Assembly: GCA_016707705.1 (NCBI GenBank)
Contig: JADJHD010000003.1
Span: 124,001-188,000, forward strand
From: Bacteroidales bacterium
Lineage (GTDB): Bacteria > Bacteroidota > Bacteroidia > Bacteroidales > UBA4417
Length of the DNA: 64,000 bases
Direction: 5' to 3'
This document shows, one piece after another, positions 53,285 through 62,600 of this stretch. How positions within the stretch are numbered: the stretch's first letter is position 1; each line of letters starts with the position of its first letter. The notes below the pieces were generated by a model that was not told the origin of the DNA, did not search any database, and saw nothing but the letters and a program-made list of their open reading frames with translations. The position numbers and the translations under genes were made by a program.

Positions 53285-53465
53285 ATATCTTTTTTTATTA
53301 ATAGCGTTCAAGTACATATGTAACTGCTTTTTTGGGCCCAAAATGCTTGAAAATAAAAGGTTTAAGGAAAAATTGCTTGGATTTTTCAAAGACATTATTC
53401 CTGTTTTTAATAATTGTTGGAATCCATTAATATTTTGCCCTTTGAATAGCCTGATTCAGAACTCT

Positions 53466-53497
53466 TTGAACAATTTGCATTGAATAATGTATATTTG
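53466..53497 (+). promoter_or_regulatory. Promoter of the 53521 two-gene unit
   Basis: TTG 53466-53468, 21-bp spacer, TATATTTG 53490-53497; start codon 24 bp downstream. Confidence 0.6.
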
Positions 53498-53520
53498 AAG
53501 AAACAAATAAACCCTCAACT

Positions 53521-54069
53521 ATGAAAAAACACTTACTATTTTCAGCAATAGGAGCCATCGTCATATTTGGATGGCTTTTCTTATCCAATGCAATGCCGAA
53601 TTTCCATAAGGCGGCATCGGTTTACACACCTGCTCAGAACGAGATTCTTCAGAAACTTCAGGATCTGGGAATTGAAGAAGGAATGTATTTTCTCGGACAG
53701 CCGGATCCGTCGCTAAGCAGTGCGGAGCAGGAAGCTTCCATGAAATCAATGGAGGGAAAACCCTGGGCTGTTGTTAATTTCCACAAGACGAATTCCATGA
53801 GTATGGCCATGCCGATGATCCGTGGTATTTTAGTGGCTTTTGTCATTGCTTTTCTGTTGTTTTGGATATTTTTGCAGCAGAAGGATCCCAGTCTTAAGAA
53901 CAGACTTATGATTTCACTTGCTATAGGTATGATAGGCTTTTTCTTTGTGCCTTATTCAAGTTTCATCTGGTACAAGGAACCTGATATTTTCGCCTATTTT
54001 GCCGATGCGATTTTCCCCTGGCTGATTTTGGGATTTATCGGGCACAAAATGGCTCCGGCTAAGGCGTAA
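53521..54069 (+). CDS. Integral membrane protein of unknown function
   Basis: 182 residues: an N-terminal helix (MKKHLLFSAIGAIVIFGWLF), an external loop of ~75 residues with little charge bias (QNEILQKLQDLGIEEGMYFL), then three helices (GILVAFVIAFLLFWIFLQ, LMISLAIGMIGFFFVPYSSF, IFPWLILGFIGHKM). No known motif. It is followed after 32 bp by a small wHTH gene and then a terminator, so the two probably form an operon. Confidence 0.7.
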   Translation: MKKHLLFSAIGAIVIFGWLFLSNAMPNFHKAASVYTPAQNEILQKLQDLGIEEGMYFLGQPDPSLSSAEQEASMKSMEGKPWAVVNFHKTNSMSMAMPMIRGILVAFVIAFLLFWIFLQQKDPSLKNRLMISLAIGMIGFFFVPYSSFIWYKEPDIFAYFADAIFPWLILGFIGHKMAPAKA

Positions 54070-54101
54070 GCAATAAAATTCTAACCAATATTCTCACTCA
54101 A

Positions 54102-54278
54102 ATGGAAACAAAGGACATCGTACTGATTACGCTGAGAGACTCATCCAAACCAATGAAATCAGCTGAGATCGCAGCTCAGGCAGGTATCGACAAGGCATTG
54201 GTCGATAAAGCAATTCAGGCTCTGAAAAAGGAAGAGAAGATTGTATCACCCAAGGTTTGCTACTATTCAGCAAAGTAA
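54102..54278 (+). CDS. 58-residue winged-helix-like DNA-binding protein
   Basis: ATG 54102 to TAA 54278. Sequence begins METKDIVLITLRDSSKPMKS and contains a helix-turn-helix-like stretch (SAEIAAQAGIDKALVDKAIQ) followed by a wing-like hairpin (KEEKIVSPKVCYYSAK). This is the pattern of minimal winged-helix domains in which one domain is the whole protein. It may regulate the membrane-protein gene 32 bp upstream or act more widely. Target unknown. Confidence 0.65.
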   Translation: METKDIVLITLRDSSKPMKSAEIAAQAGIDKALVDKAIQALKKEEKIVSPKVCYYSAK

Positions 54279-54303
54279 TTACAGGCAACCACAGATATTA
54301 TTA

Positions 54304-54358
54304 AGCCAGGCAAAGACTGCAATCCAACTGGGGCAGGCTTTGTCTGGCTCTTATTTTT
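54304..54358 (+). terminator. Terminator of the membrane protein-wHTH operon
   Basis: Arms AGCCAGGCAAAG (54304-54315) and CTTTGTCTGGCT (54338-54349), one G-T wobble, then CTTATTTTTCC. Confidence 0.75.
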
Positions 54359-54553
54359 CCTATGTATTTTTTGGAATTATATTCTATTGTTAACCCCATT
54401 CAAATTTGGGAGTCTTATTGATTCAGTCTGCAATAACAATTCATTGAACTTTGTGCCAGTATGCATATTGAATCGTAAAGCGAATCACTTTTCCACTCAG
54501 GCAGCTTTTTACGTCATGGGGTAGCTCAAGCTGTGTGCATTTTCTTTAAGAAT

Positions 54554-55327
54554 TCATTTTGATAGAGAATAAAAGAAATGCTTCAGGAAAAGTGCCTGTT
54601 CCTCACCATTCACATTGAAAAACTCTTCCAGAAACAGATTGAAAGGCTTTTGTCCGAGAAGCACCTGCTCTTTGGCGGTTTTTGTCAGGTCAACAAATTC
54701 GAGGCTAACCTTGCGTTTAGGAACAAAAAAGATAAGATTGGCAAATACAATAAGAAGCCCTTTCAGCAGCTGAAGGAAGAAATCAGGTGACTTTGGGGTA
54801 CGTGCCTTTGAGAACATGCTTCCCCATAGCCCTGTCAGGCGGACACCAACAATCTGAACATCATCCGGGATTTTATTTACAATATGATAAACGGATTTTT
54901 TATTGAAGATCTTCTCATACCCATGTCCGGCTAGTTGTCCGGCCGGATAAATCACAACATTCTTGTTTCTCTTGAAGCCTTTATAAACTGAGCGTGTGAT
55001 AACCTTCAGAACATTGGTATCGCGGTTGCCTGATTCAAGATCACTTACCCTCACAGCCCCGATTTGTCGGAAATACCATTTAGCAATTGGCACATCATAA
55101 TACTTTTCAGAAATGACAGGGGAAACGCTTGAGAATTTGTAGACATAACTCATCAGGATAATCGGATCTGTGAGAGCCTGATGATTTGGCAGGAAAAGTA
55201 CAGGTCCGTTTTTCTGAACAATATCAGCGCCCTTGATTGAAACGCTATATCTGGAACGCAGAATCCAGCGGATAATGAAAGCTAAAATCTTTGATAAAAG
55301 GTGAACCAGGGTGTGTGTTTTTTTCAT
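54554..55327 (-). CDS. PlsC-like acyltransferase with unusual catalytic motif
   Basis: 257 residues. Acyltransferase motif I (NHQALTDP, i.e. NHxxxxD) is intact; motif II appears as IGAVRVSD. Where the family normally has FPEGTRS, this protein has YPAGQLAGHG, so the Glu of the substrate-binding motif is Ala. C-terminal hydrophobic segment GLLIVFANLIFFV. The closest kind is the 1-acylglycerol-3-phosphate acyltransferase group, in particular the acyltransferase half of Aas-like acyltransferase/acyl-ACP synthetases, here free-standing. Inner-membrane associated. The acceptor cannot be read. Confidence 0.7.
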   Translation of the reverse strand: MKKTHTLVHLLSKILAFIIRWILRSRYSVSIKGADIVQKNGPVLFLPNHQALTDPIILMSYVYKFSSVSPVISEKYYDVPIAKWYFRQIGAVRVSDLESGNRDTNVLKVITRSVYKGFKRNKNVVIYPAGQLAGHGYEKIFNKKSVYHIVNKIPDDVQIVGVRLTGLWGSMFSKARTPKSPDFFLQLLKGLLIVFANLIFFVPKRKVSLEFVDLTKTAKEQVLLGQKPFNLFLEEFFNVNGEEQALFLKHFFYSLSK

Positions 55328-55347
55328 CGAAAATTTAGCTGTTTAAT

Positions 55348-55355
55348 CAAATGTA
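55348..55355 (-). promoter_or_regulatory. Candidate -7 box for the acyltransferase gene
   Basis: TACATTTG on the minus strand, 21 bp upstream of the start at 55327; no well-spaced -33 TTG. Confidence 0.4.
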
Positions 55356-55568
55356 AGAATTTTTAGTCAAACGATCTCCTGTTTTGCAAGGAAACCTGCA
55401 ATTATTCAGGGAATGACATATTTCCTTTGGCAGTTTCCCGACTTATTCAGCGAATATCGAGAGATGCTCCCGGAAGGTTCATTGGTTACCAAAATACACA
55501 CTTCTGGTTCTATCCACTTTTGGGACTCATCTTACGAATTTGGTAGTTAATTTACTGATTCACTTTGT

Positions 55569-55584
55569 GTCCGCTGCGGCGGAC
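55569..55584. repeat. Solitary REP-like palindrome
   Basis: GTCCGC, TGCG, GCGGAC: perfect 6-bp arms, followed by CTTCGTGCCTTTATGCC-type low-complexity sequence. It is related to the cluster at 25522-25644. The rest of 55356-55742 shows no gene. Confidence 0.55.
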
Positions 55585-55742
55585 TTCGTGCCTTTATGCC
55601 TTTGTGGCAGGAAAAATTCTCATATTATGAAGGCTCTCCAAAGAAAGAAAATCTATTGTCAAACGATTCACAATAATTACTAAACGCCAATCAGCTTCTT
55701 CTGTCTAACCCATCAATGCGTTGACAAAAAACAAGTCAACCT

Positions 55743-55773
55743 TTGAGTCTTTCAATAGAAAATGCTAGTTTTA
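55743..55773 (+). promoter_or_regulatory. Promoter of the UMF1-type transporter
   Basis: TTG 55743-55745, 20-bp spacer, TAGTTTTA 55766-55773 (last base differs from TAnnTTTG); start codon 38 bp downstream. Confidence 0.5.
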
Positions 55774-55811
55774 TGCCATAGCTGAATCTTATTGCGACTC
55801 TATCCAGGAAT

Positions 55812-57122
55812 ATGAATAAACCAATGTTGCCCAAAAATTCCCCGAAGCTTATCAATGCATGGTGCTCCTACGATATTGCTAATTCTGCATACATACTGAG
55901 CGTAAACACTGTATTGTACCCAATCTTTTATCAGGAAGTAACCAAGAAGGCATTTGGCTCCGAAATGGTAACCTTTTTGGGAATGAGCATCAAGAATACC
56001 GTTTTGTATGAATACGCAATAGCTCTGGGATATTTCCTGGTCATTCTCTTAACTCTTTCACTTTCCGGAATTGCAGATCTGGGAGGATACAGGAAACGCT
56101 TCATGCAAGCCTTCACCCTGCTGGGATCCTTTGCCTGCATTGGATTATACTTCTTCAACGGCGCCAATATCGGACTCGGTCTCCTCCTTCCAATGCTGGC
56201 AGTCCTTGGTTTTGCGGGTTCCCTTGTCTATTATAATTCATTCCTGCCCATCATTTCCACTCCCGATCAGTATGACAGAATCAGTGCCAGGGGATTTTCC
56301 TTCGGATATGCCGGGAGTATGGTTCTGCTCATCTTCAATATTTTTTCCCTCCAGAAATACCAATGGTTCGGATTTTCCAGCGCTATGGAAGCCATTCAGT
56401 TTTCGTTTATTGAGGTTGGAATATGGTGGTTTGCCGTTTCCCGCATTGCCTTTTATTATTTACGAGAAGAACGAAAGGAGGTTCATTGGGATGTTCGCAT
56501 TTTCACCAAAGGATTTCACGAGGTTCTGCTGGTGTTCAAACAGATCAAAAAGCATAAAACCATGAACAGGTTTTTGCTTTCCTTCTTCTTTTTCAGCATG
56601 GGTGTGCAGACCGTTATTATTGTTGCCTCCCTGTTCGGAAAGGCAGAGCTGGGAATCACTGATACCAAGCTGATCATGACCATTCTTATCATTCAGCTTG
56701 TGGCAATCCTTGGAGCCTTCCTGTTTGGAAGAGTTTCCTCACGCTTTGGCAACAGAACCTCCCTTTTGTGGATGCTTGGAATATGGATATTTATCTGCTT
56801 CTCAGCCTATAATGTGCATGAAGAAATGCAGTTCTTTATTCTTTCAGGACTCGTCGGACTGGTAATGGGTGGAATACAGTCCCAGGCCCGTTCCACCTGG
56901 TCGAAGTTAATCCCGGATACCAGCGATACAGCCTCCTACTTCAGTTTTTACGACAGCACCGAAAAACTGGCAATCGTCATTGGAATGCTTGCTTTCGGCA
57001 TAATTGAACAGGTAACCGGAAGCATGCGAAACAGCACCTTACTGCTCTCCTCCTTTTTTGTGATCAGCTTCCTGATTATTGCTTTTACCAGGTTGAAGAG
57101 GGAGGATACCGTTTCAGCGTGA
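55812..57122 (+). CDS. UMF1/Atg22-like MFS transporter
   Basis: 436 residues, about 12 helices. NAWCSYDIANSAYILSVNTV at the N-terminus is the WxxYDxANS(A/P)Y signature of the UMF1 family (Atg22-like). SLSGIADLGGYRKRFM and LVMGGIQSQARSTWSKLIPD are also family motifs. Eukaryotic Atg22 exports amino acids from vacuoles; bacterial substrates are uncharacterised. Own promoter at 55743-55773; no operon partner. Confidence 0.85.
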   Translation: MNKPMLPKNSPKLINAWCSYDIANSAYILSVNTVLYPIFYQEVTKKAFGSEMVTFLGMSIKNTVLYEYAIALGYFLVILLTLSLSGIADLGGYRKRFMQAFTLLGSFACIGLYFFNGANIGLGLLLPMLAVLGFAGSLVYYNSFLPIISTPDQYDRISARGFSFGYAGSMVLLIFNIFSLQKYQWFGFSSAMEAIQFSFIEVGIWWFAVSRIAFYYLREERKEVHWDVRIFTKGFHEVLLVFKQIKKHKTMNRFLLSFFFFSMGVQTVIIVASLFGKAELGITDTKLIMTILIIQLVAILGAFLFGRVSSRFGNRTSLLWMLGIWIFICFSAYNVHEEMQFFILSGLVGLVMGGIQSQARSTWSKLIPDTSDTASYFSFYDSTEKLAIVIGMLAFGIIEQVTGSMRNSTLLLSSFFVISFLIIAFTRLKREDTVSA

Positions 57123-57228
57123 TCTCTGTTGAAAATGTGATTCAAAAGGACGTATTCTCAATAAAAAATTACAGGAAAGCCACCCATATTCAGGCCACTT
57201 TCCCTTAACAATTTAGAGTTGAAAAGCT

Positions 57229-57327
57229 CTATCTGGTGATAATCACTTTTCGTATTACACTGTTATGAGGAATACTAAACCGATATTTCTCACCGTCATG
57301 ATATAGCATCGTAAGTGGTAGGCTCAT
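57229..57327 (-). pseudogene. Possible 32-residue coding remnant
   Basis: Minus-strand frame MSLPLTMLYHDGEKYRFSIP ending in IRKVIITR before a TAG at 57229. The end resembles the last strands of secreted beta-proteins, but there is no upstream domain. Probably chance or a decayed fragment. The remaining sequence between 57123 and 57395 holds nothing else I can support. Confidence 0.15.
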
Positions 57328-57395
57328 GCAATTCATTAATCCAATTGCATAATGATTACAAATTTCTGAACCAATCGAATTCAGTTGATTCTGAT

Positions 57396-57403
57396 TAGCT
57401 TTG
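57396..57403 (+). promoter_or_regulatory. Candidate -7 box for the amylase gene
   Basis: TAGCTTTG, full match, 30 bp upstream of ATG 57434; transcription would start downstream of the alternative TTG start at 57401, supporting 57434. No good -33 TTG. Confidence 0.4.
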
Positions 57404-57433
57404 CATCATAACAAGCTCATTAATTCAATCATC

Positions 57434-59515
57434 ATGATCAGATACTATTCTCTGTTTTTACTTCTATTGGTTTCTTTCTGGAATTCAACAATTAAAGCCC
57501 AGGCTCCTGCTCAATGCCAGGACGTGATGCTGCAGGGATTCTATTGGGATTCCTATACCGACAGCAAATGGACTACCCTCACTTCCAAATCAGGGGAAAT
57601 TGCTCCAATATTCAGTTTGGTCTGGCTTCCACCCAGTGGTAACTGCCAGAGCTCCAGCAGCATGGGATATGCTCCTGTCTGGTGGTTTGACCAGAATAGT
57701 GCTTTCGGTACTACCGACGAATTAAAGGCTCTGATTGGTTCCTTAAATAACCGGGGTGCTAAGGTAATTGCAGATGTAGTGATAAATCACCGCAGTGGAG
57801 CTACCAACTGGACCGACTTTCCAACAGAAACCTATAATGGAGTGACATATTCCATGGGACCTGCCCAGATATGCAGCACTGATGAGGTTGCCAATCAGCC
57901 CGGACAAGCAACTCCCACCGGAGCGCCTGATACAGGTGATGATTTCAATGGCTCCCGCGATCTTGACCATTTGAGTGCAACCGTTAGGAATAACATCAAA
58001 GGATATATGCAGTTCCTTAAAAACGAAATGGGATATTCGGGATGGCGGTATGATATGACTAAAGGATTTACTGCTTCTTTCGTAAATGAATACAATAATG
58101 CAGTGGGTGCTTATTTCTCAGTAGGTGAGTATTTCGACGGCAGTTACGATCTGTGCAAAGCCTGGGTTAATGGTTGCAACAACAATTCCACGACCTTCGA
58201 CTTCCCTGAGAAATTCAGTCTTAACTCTGCCATGTGGAATGGCGGAATGAACCTCTCCAATCTGGTATGGCTCATGAATGGCACAACTCCTCAGCCAGCA
58301 GGATTGATTCACCATCCTGACACCAAAAGATATGCCGTCACTTTTGTGGATAACCACGACACCTACATAACGGGAAATGCCAACAGATTCAACGGAAACG
58401 TACTGGCAGCCTATGCTTATCTGATGGGCTCTCCGGGAGTACCCTGTGTTCTTCTGGCGCATTGGAATTCCAATAAGAGTGAAATATTCCAGATGGTTGC
58501 AGCCCGCCGCGCCGTGCAGCTGCATAGTGAATGCAATGTTGTGGTAAATCAGTATGCCGGCAATATTTACGTTTCCACTGCCACCGGACTTAATGGAAGC
58601 CTTATCGTTAAAATTGGAAGCGGAGCCTATTCTGCGCCCTCTGATTATACCCTTGCTACTTCGGGAACTGATTATGCCATCTGGACAAAAACCACTAATC
58701 CTGTTGCTCCATCATTGATGGTTGGTCCTGCAGGTGGAACCTATTTCACACCGCAAACGGTAACCATGACAACCACCACCGGAGATCAGATTTATTACAC
58801 TACCAATAACTCCACTCCAACAAATACATCGACTTTATATACTCTTCCGATTACGGTTTCAAGCTCTCAAACCATCAAGGCTGTTGCCTATGATCCTATT
58901 TCTCATTTGTATTCTCCCATAGAAACAAATGTCTATACTTTCTCATCCATGCCTTCATCCATAAAGGTTCGATTTAAAGTGCCTTCCGGATGGACTGCCT
59001 GCAAGGTATATGCCTGGGAGGGAAGTACTGCTTTATGTGGTGGCTGGCCAGGTACTTCAATGACTCTGGGAACTGATGGATTCTATTCCTATACTGTAAG
59101 CGGTTACTCAAACCTACCCATCGGAGTTGTGTTTAACAATGGTTCTACTTCCGCCATGCAGCAGACCGTTGACCTCTCTACTTCAACAGATAAATGCTGG
59201 GAAGCAGGAAACCTGTCGGGTGGTAAATATCTGGCTAACGAAGTTAATTGTCCGAATGTCGGTATGGAAGACCCTTCTTCACTTGAATGGAATATTTATC
59301 CAAATCCAACCAACGGACAGGTCTTTTTCAGCTTGCCTGACTTTGTAAACAGGGTAACGGTAAGCTCAGCCCTGGGACAGGAATTGGACTTAAGGACTGT
59401 ACAGGTTTTGAATGCCGGAAGCATTGATCTTTCCGGATATCCTTCAGGCATGTACACTATCTCTTTTTACAGGACTGATGGTACGAAGGTGAATAAGAGG
59501 GTGATGAAGTACTAA
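57434..59515 (+). CDS. T9SS-exported GH13 alpha-amylase with starch-binding module
   Basis: 693 residues from ATG 57434 (MIRYYSLFLLLLVSFWNS signal peptide). GH13 barrel (~25-420): VIADVVINH (Asp114, His119), GWRYDMTKG with nucleophile Asp207, GEYFDG with acid/base Glu232, and FVDNHD with Asp309. Then a chitobiase-C-like domain (GPAGGTYFTPQTVTM, YYTTNNSTPTN), a CBM26-like starch-binding module (IKVRFKVPSGWTACKVYAWE, CGGWPGTSMTL), and a T9SS type-A domain (WNIYPNPTNGQVFFSLP, terminal NKRVMKY). It hydrolyses alpha-1,4-glucans at the cell surface or outside the cell. There is no sus cluster next to it. Confidence 0.92.
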   Translation: MIRYYSLFLLLLVSFWNSTIKAQAPAQCQDVMLQGFYWDSYTDSKWTTLTSKSGEIAPIFSLVWLPPSGNCQSSSSMGYAPVWWFDQNSAFGTTDELKALIGSLNNRGAKVIADVVINHRSGATNWTDFPTETYNGVTYSMGPAQICSTDEVANQPGQATPTGAPDTGDDFNGSRDLDHLSATVRNNIKGYMQFLKNEMGYSGWRYDMTKGFTASFVNEYNNAVGAYFSVGEYFDGSYDLCKAWVNGCNNNSTTFDFPEKFSLNSAMWNGGMNLSNLVWLMNGTTPQPAGLIHHPDTKRYAVTFVDNHDTYITGNANRFNGNVLAAYAYLMGSPGVPCVLLAHWNSNKSEIFQMVAARRAVQLHSECNVVVNQYAGNIYVSTATGLNGSLIVKIGSGAYSAPSDYTLATSGTDYAIWTKTTNPVAPSLMVGPAGGTYFTPQTVTMTTTTGDQIYYTTNNSTPTNTSTLYTLPITVSSSQTIKAVAYDPISHLYSPIETNVYTFSSMPSSIKVRFKVPSGWTACKVYAWEGSTALCGGWPGTSMTLGTDGFYSYTVSGYSNLPIGVVFNNGSTSAMQQTVDLSTSTDKCWEAGNLSGGKYLANEVNCPNVGMEDPSSLEWNIYPNPTNGQVFFSLPDFVNRVTVSSALGQELDLRTVQVLNAGSIDLSGYPSGMYTISFYRTDGTKVNKRVMKY

Positions 59516-59607
59516 GGAAGTGTTGTCTTTATTTGAATTGATTTCAGCCCAGACTTGATTAGCTTGCTGAAATTGAGAAAACTCCCGAAATACAAAGGAT
59601 ATCTGTA

Positions 59608-62600
59608 TTACCGCTTAACCACTTTCGCCACAAACTTCCTGTCTGCCGTGGTTATTTCAACGATGTAAATTCCCTTTGCATCCGGGGCCTCAATGCTGAA
59701 TTGTCCATCGAATCTGTTTTCATTTGTGCTGATAATCTGACCCAATAAATCATACACCCTAATTGTGGCATGACGATTCTGCATCGAAGGAAGTTCGATA
59801 AAAATTCTGCATTCGCTTATATAGACTTTTCCTTTATTGACAGTTACTTCGTTTTCTCCATCCGGACTTCCGAAAATCAGGCTAAAGCGCTTTTCAATAT
59901 TGGATGGATCATGGGAAAACTCATAAATGCTGTTCTGACGCAAATCAATTATTGAACCGTTGATGTGATCCTGAAGCTTCAGTTTAAGTGTAGGGTTGAA
60001 ACTCTCCATACCCGTGAAATTAAGGGTGACTGGACCGGAATAAGTGGTCGTAAAATCGAGGGGAACGCTTAGGTTTTCAGATGGAGTTGGCAGCTTATTG
60101 ATGCTTAGCTGCTCATCTCCTTCTTCTGTCCAGAGTTGCGGCGCTTCTTCCAGTCCGCGCATCTTGAATCCGTCAGACTGAGGGTCAAATCCCGGAGCAA
60201 CTGTATTGTCAAAACTCAGGAAAGCCTCATCATAGTAATTGTTTGAGCGGGCAGTTATTTTGAGGGTGTTTTCAGCATCCGACTTATAGAATGCCTGGGT
60301 ATTATGGACACAAGCGTTGTTATTCATCGATAGAACCGGTGAAGATCCAGTAGCCATCACAATAAAAGCTTGTCCAACAGGAACATAGGATGTGCCGGAA
60401 AGCGTTGTGTAGTTTCCGCCGGAATAGTTCCATATCCATGCCGTTGAGCCTATATTGGTTTTGATCCAGCCTCCTGCAGCTCCCCAGTTGATGGCCGAAG
60501 GATAGGGATTGGGTACCAGATTGAAGGTATAGGTGCCTCCATAGGATACATCTGTACTGAATAAGCCAGTGTTCAGATTTCCGTTGAAGGTATATGTTTT
60601 GGATGCTCCGGGATAATAGATCATATACCCCTTATGAACGGATAGAGGGGTGGTGGTTGATGATCCCAGATTAACCCATTTGCCATAGTAATCATTATTC
60701 GTTGAATCTGTTTGTGTTGCATCCAGAATGTCGAGATAGGATCCCAGGAACAAATTGGAGGTCGGACTGGCATAGTCAAGAGGAATAGAAACGAAATGAT
60801 AGATATTCTCCTCGAGTGTAGCGCTCCCGGTAATATACCTCTGAACTGTAGCACCTACACTTGAGGAACTTTGGATAAGAGATCCTGTTCCGGTTTCATC
60901 ACTGTTAATCAGCAATCCACTGTTGCCTGCATTGTTTGTAATACTGCCGTTTACAGTCAGGGCTTTACCTGAATTGATTGTCAATATGGCTCCCGATTCA
61001 ATGCTCAGGTTGTTGCAGACTGCCGGACTGCTCACCAGTGACGTTATATGAGGCTGATTCACCGGTGCTGAAGGAATGCTTACATTGGTTGAAGCTGTGG
61101 GTAAGGTGCCGGAATCCCAGTTGCCTGCTACCAGCCAGTCAGTATCCGTGGTCCCGGTCCAGGTTATGGTGTTGTTTTGTTCCCAGGCACCTATTTCCGG
61201 TGAAGAGGCTGAACGGGTTGTCCCGCCGTGATCGATGGTAATTCCTGTGCCGGTTACAGCGGTTAAAGCCGTGGAAGGGATATAGTTGTTGGCAGACGTG
61301 CCGCCTGCAGAAGCAAGTGAAGGATTCAGGTTCCAGCTGTGTGCATCGTTTCCGGTAACGCCCGTTACTATCGGGACAAATGCCTTATCTCCTCCGTAGT
61401 AACCCATTGTTCCTCCGGTTCCTTCAAAATAGTAATCATTATAGTCGCAGGTGAGATTTCCTCCGGTTGTGGCAATATACAAGGCATAATGTTTCCCGGA
61501 GGCCCCGTTATTGGATCGGGCATTCACAAAAAGATTATTTCTGTAATTCCTGATGCTGGAATTGGCTGCATTGTACAAACAGGCACTGTTCAGCGACCCG
61601 GAGGATGGAGAACCACTCAGGTATGAGGTATTGAAATACAGGTTGCTGGTACCGGATGATCCTGCATCATAAATGCCATACATGCTGGTTGTAGTATTTC
61701 CTGAGAGGACTAAAATGTTGTTTGAATAGGTAGTTACACCTCCGGCTATCTTAATGCCTGAAATTATGGCTGAAGTGCTTCCGGAATTGACACTGAGGCC
61801 GTAAATTAGGTTACGGCTTACAGAGTTTGCGGTTGATCCTCCCCAGAAATAAATGCCTGCAACATGTCCGGCAAAGGAAGAATAGGTATTCGAAATATTA
61901 TAGATAGTGTTGCCTGTGATATTCTGGGCGTAATTTGCTGACATTGCCAAGGCTATTCCTGCAGCTGAAAGTGATGTGGTTGTAGGTGCAGCACTGGTTG
62001 GACCGGTACCAGTATTGGCGTTGGTAATAGTAAGGTCCCGTATTGTATTTCCTGAAACTGTATTGCTGTTTTGTGTAATGAAAAGTCCATAGATGAAGCC
62101 ATTATTCGCTACAGTTGTATTGCAGGAACCGTTTGTGAGATTCGCAATGGTATTGTTTGAGATGGTCACAGTGCTGCCGGCCCCTCCGCAGTAGATTCCC
62201 CTTACTGTTTGGGGGTCTGTGGTAGCAGTTGAAGTTGAGTAGATACTGTTAGGAGTGGAAATACTGCCGATACTATTGTTGCTTGCTACGCATGTGCCCA
62301 TATAATTGGGCCAAAGGCAGATTCCATCGAAATTGACAGCATTGGCAGCCGTATTGCTGTTCATGGTAATGGAACCTACGATGTTGTTCTGGACATATAC
62401 CGGGCCGGCACCGTCAATGCGCAGTCCAGTAAATGAAGGGCAGTAGGTGCCGTAAGTTGGTGATGTATATTGTATGGATCCTGTGCCGGTAGACTCGCCA
62501 ATGCTATTGCCTGTTGTTGTACCCAGATTGACATTTCCGCTTACGGCTATTCCAGTCCAGCCGGTATAATAGGCGGAGCTGTTAGTGTAATTGAAGTTTT

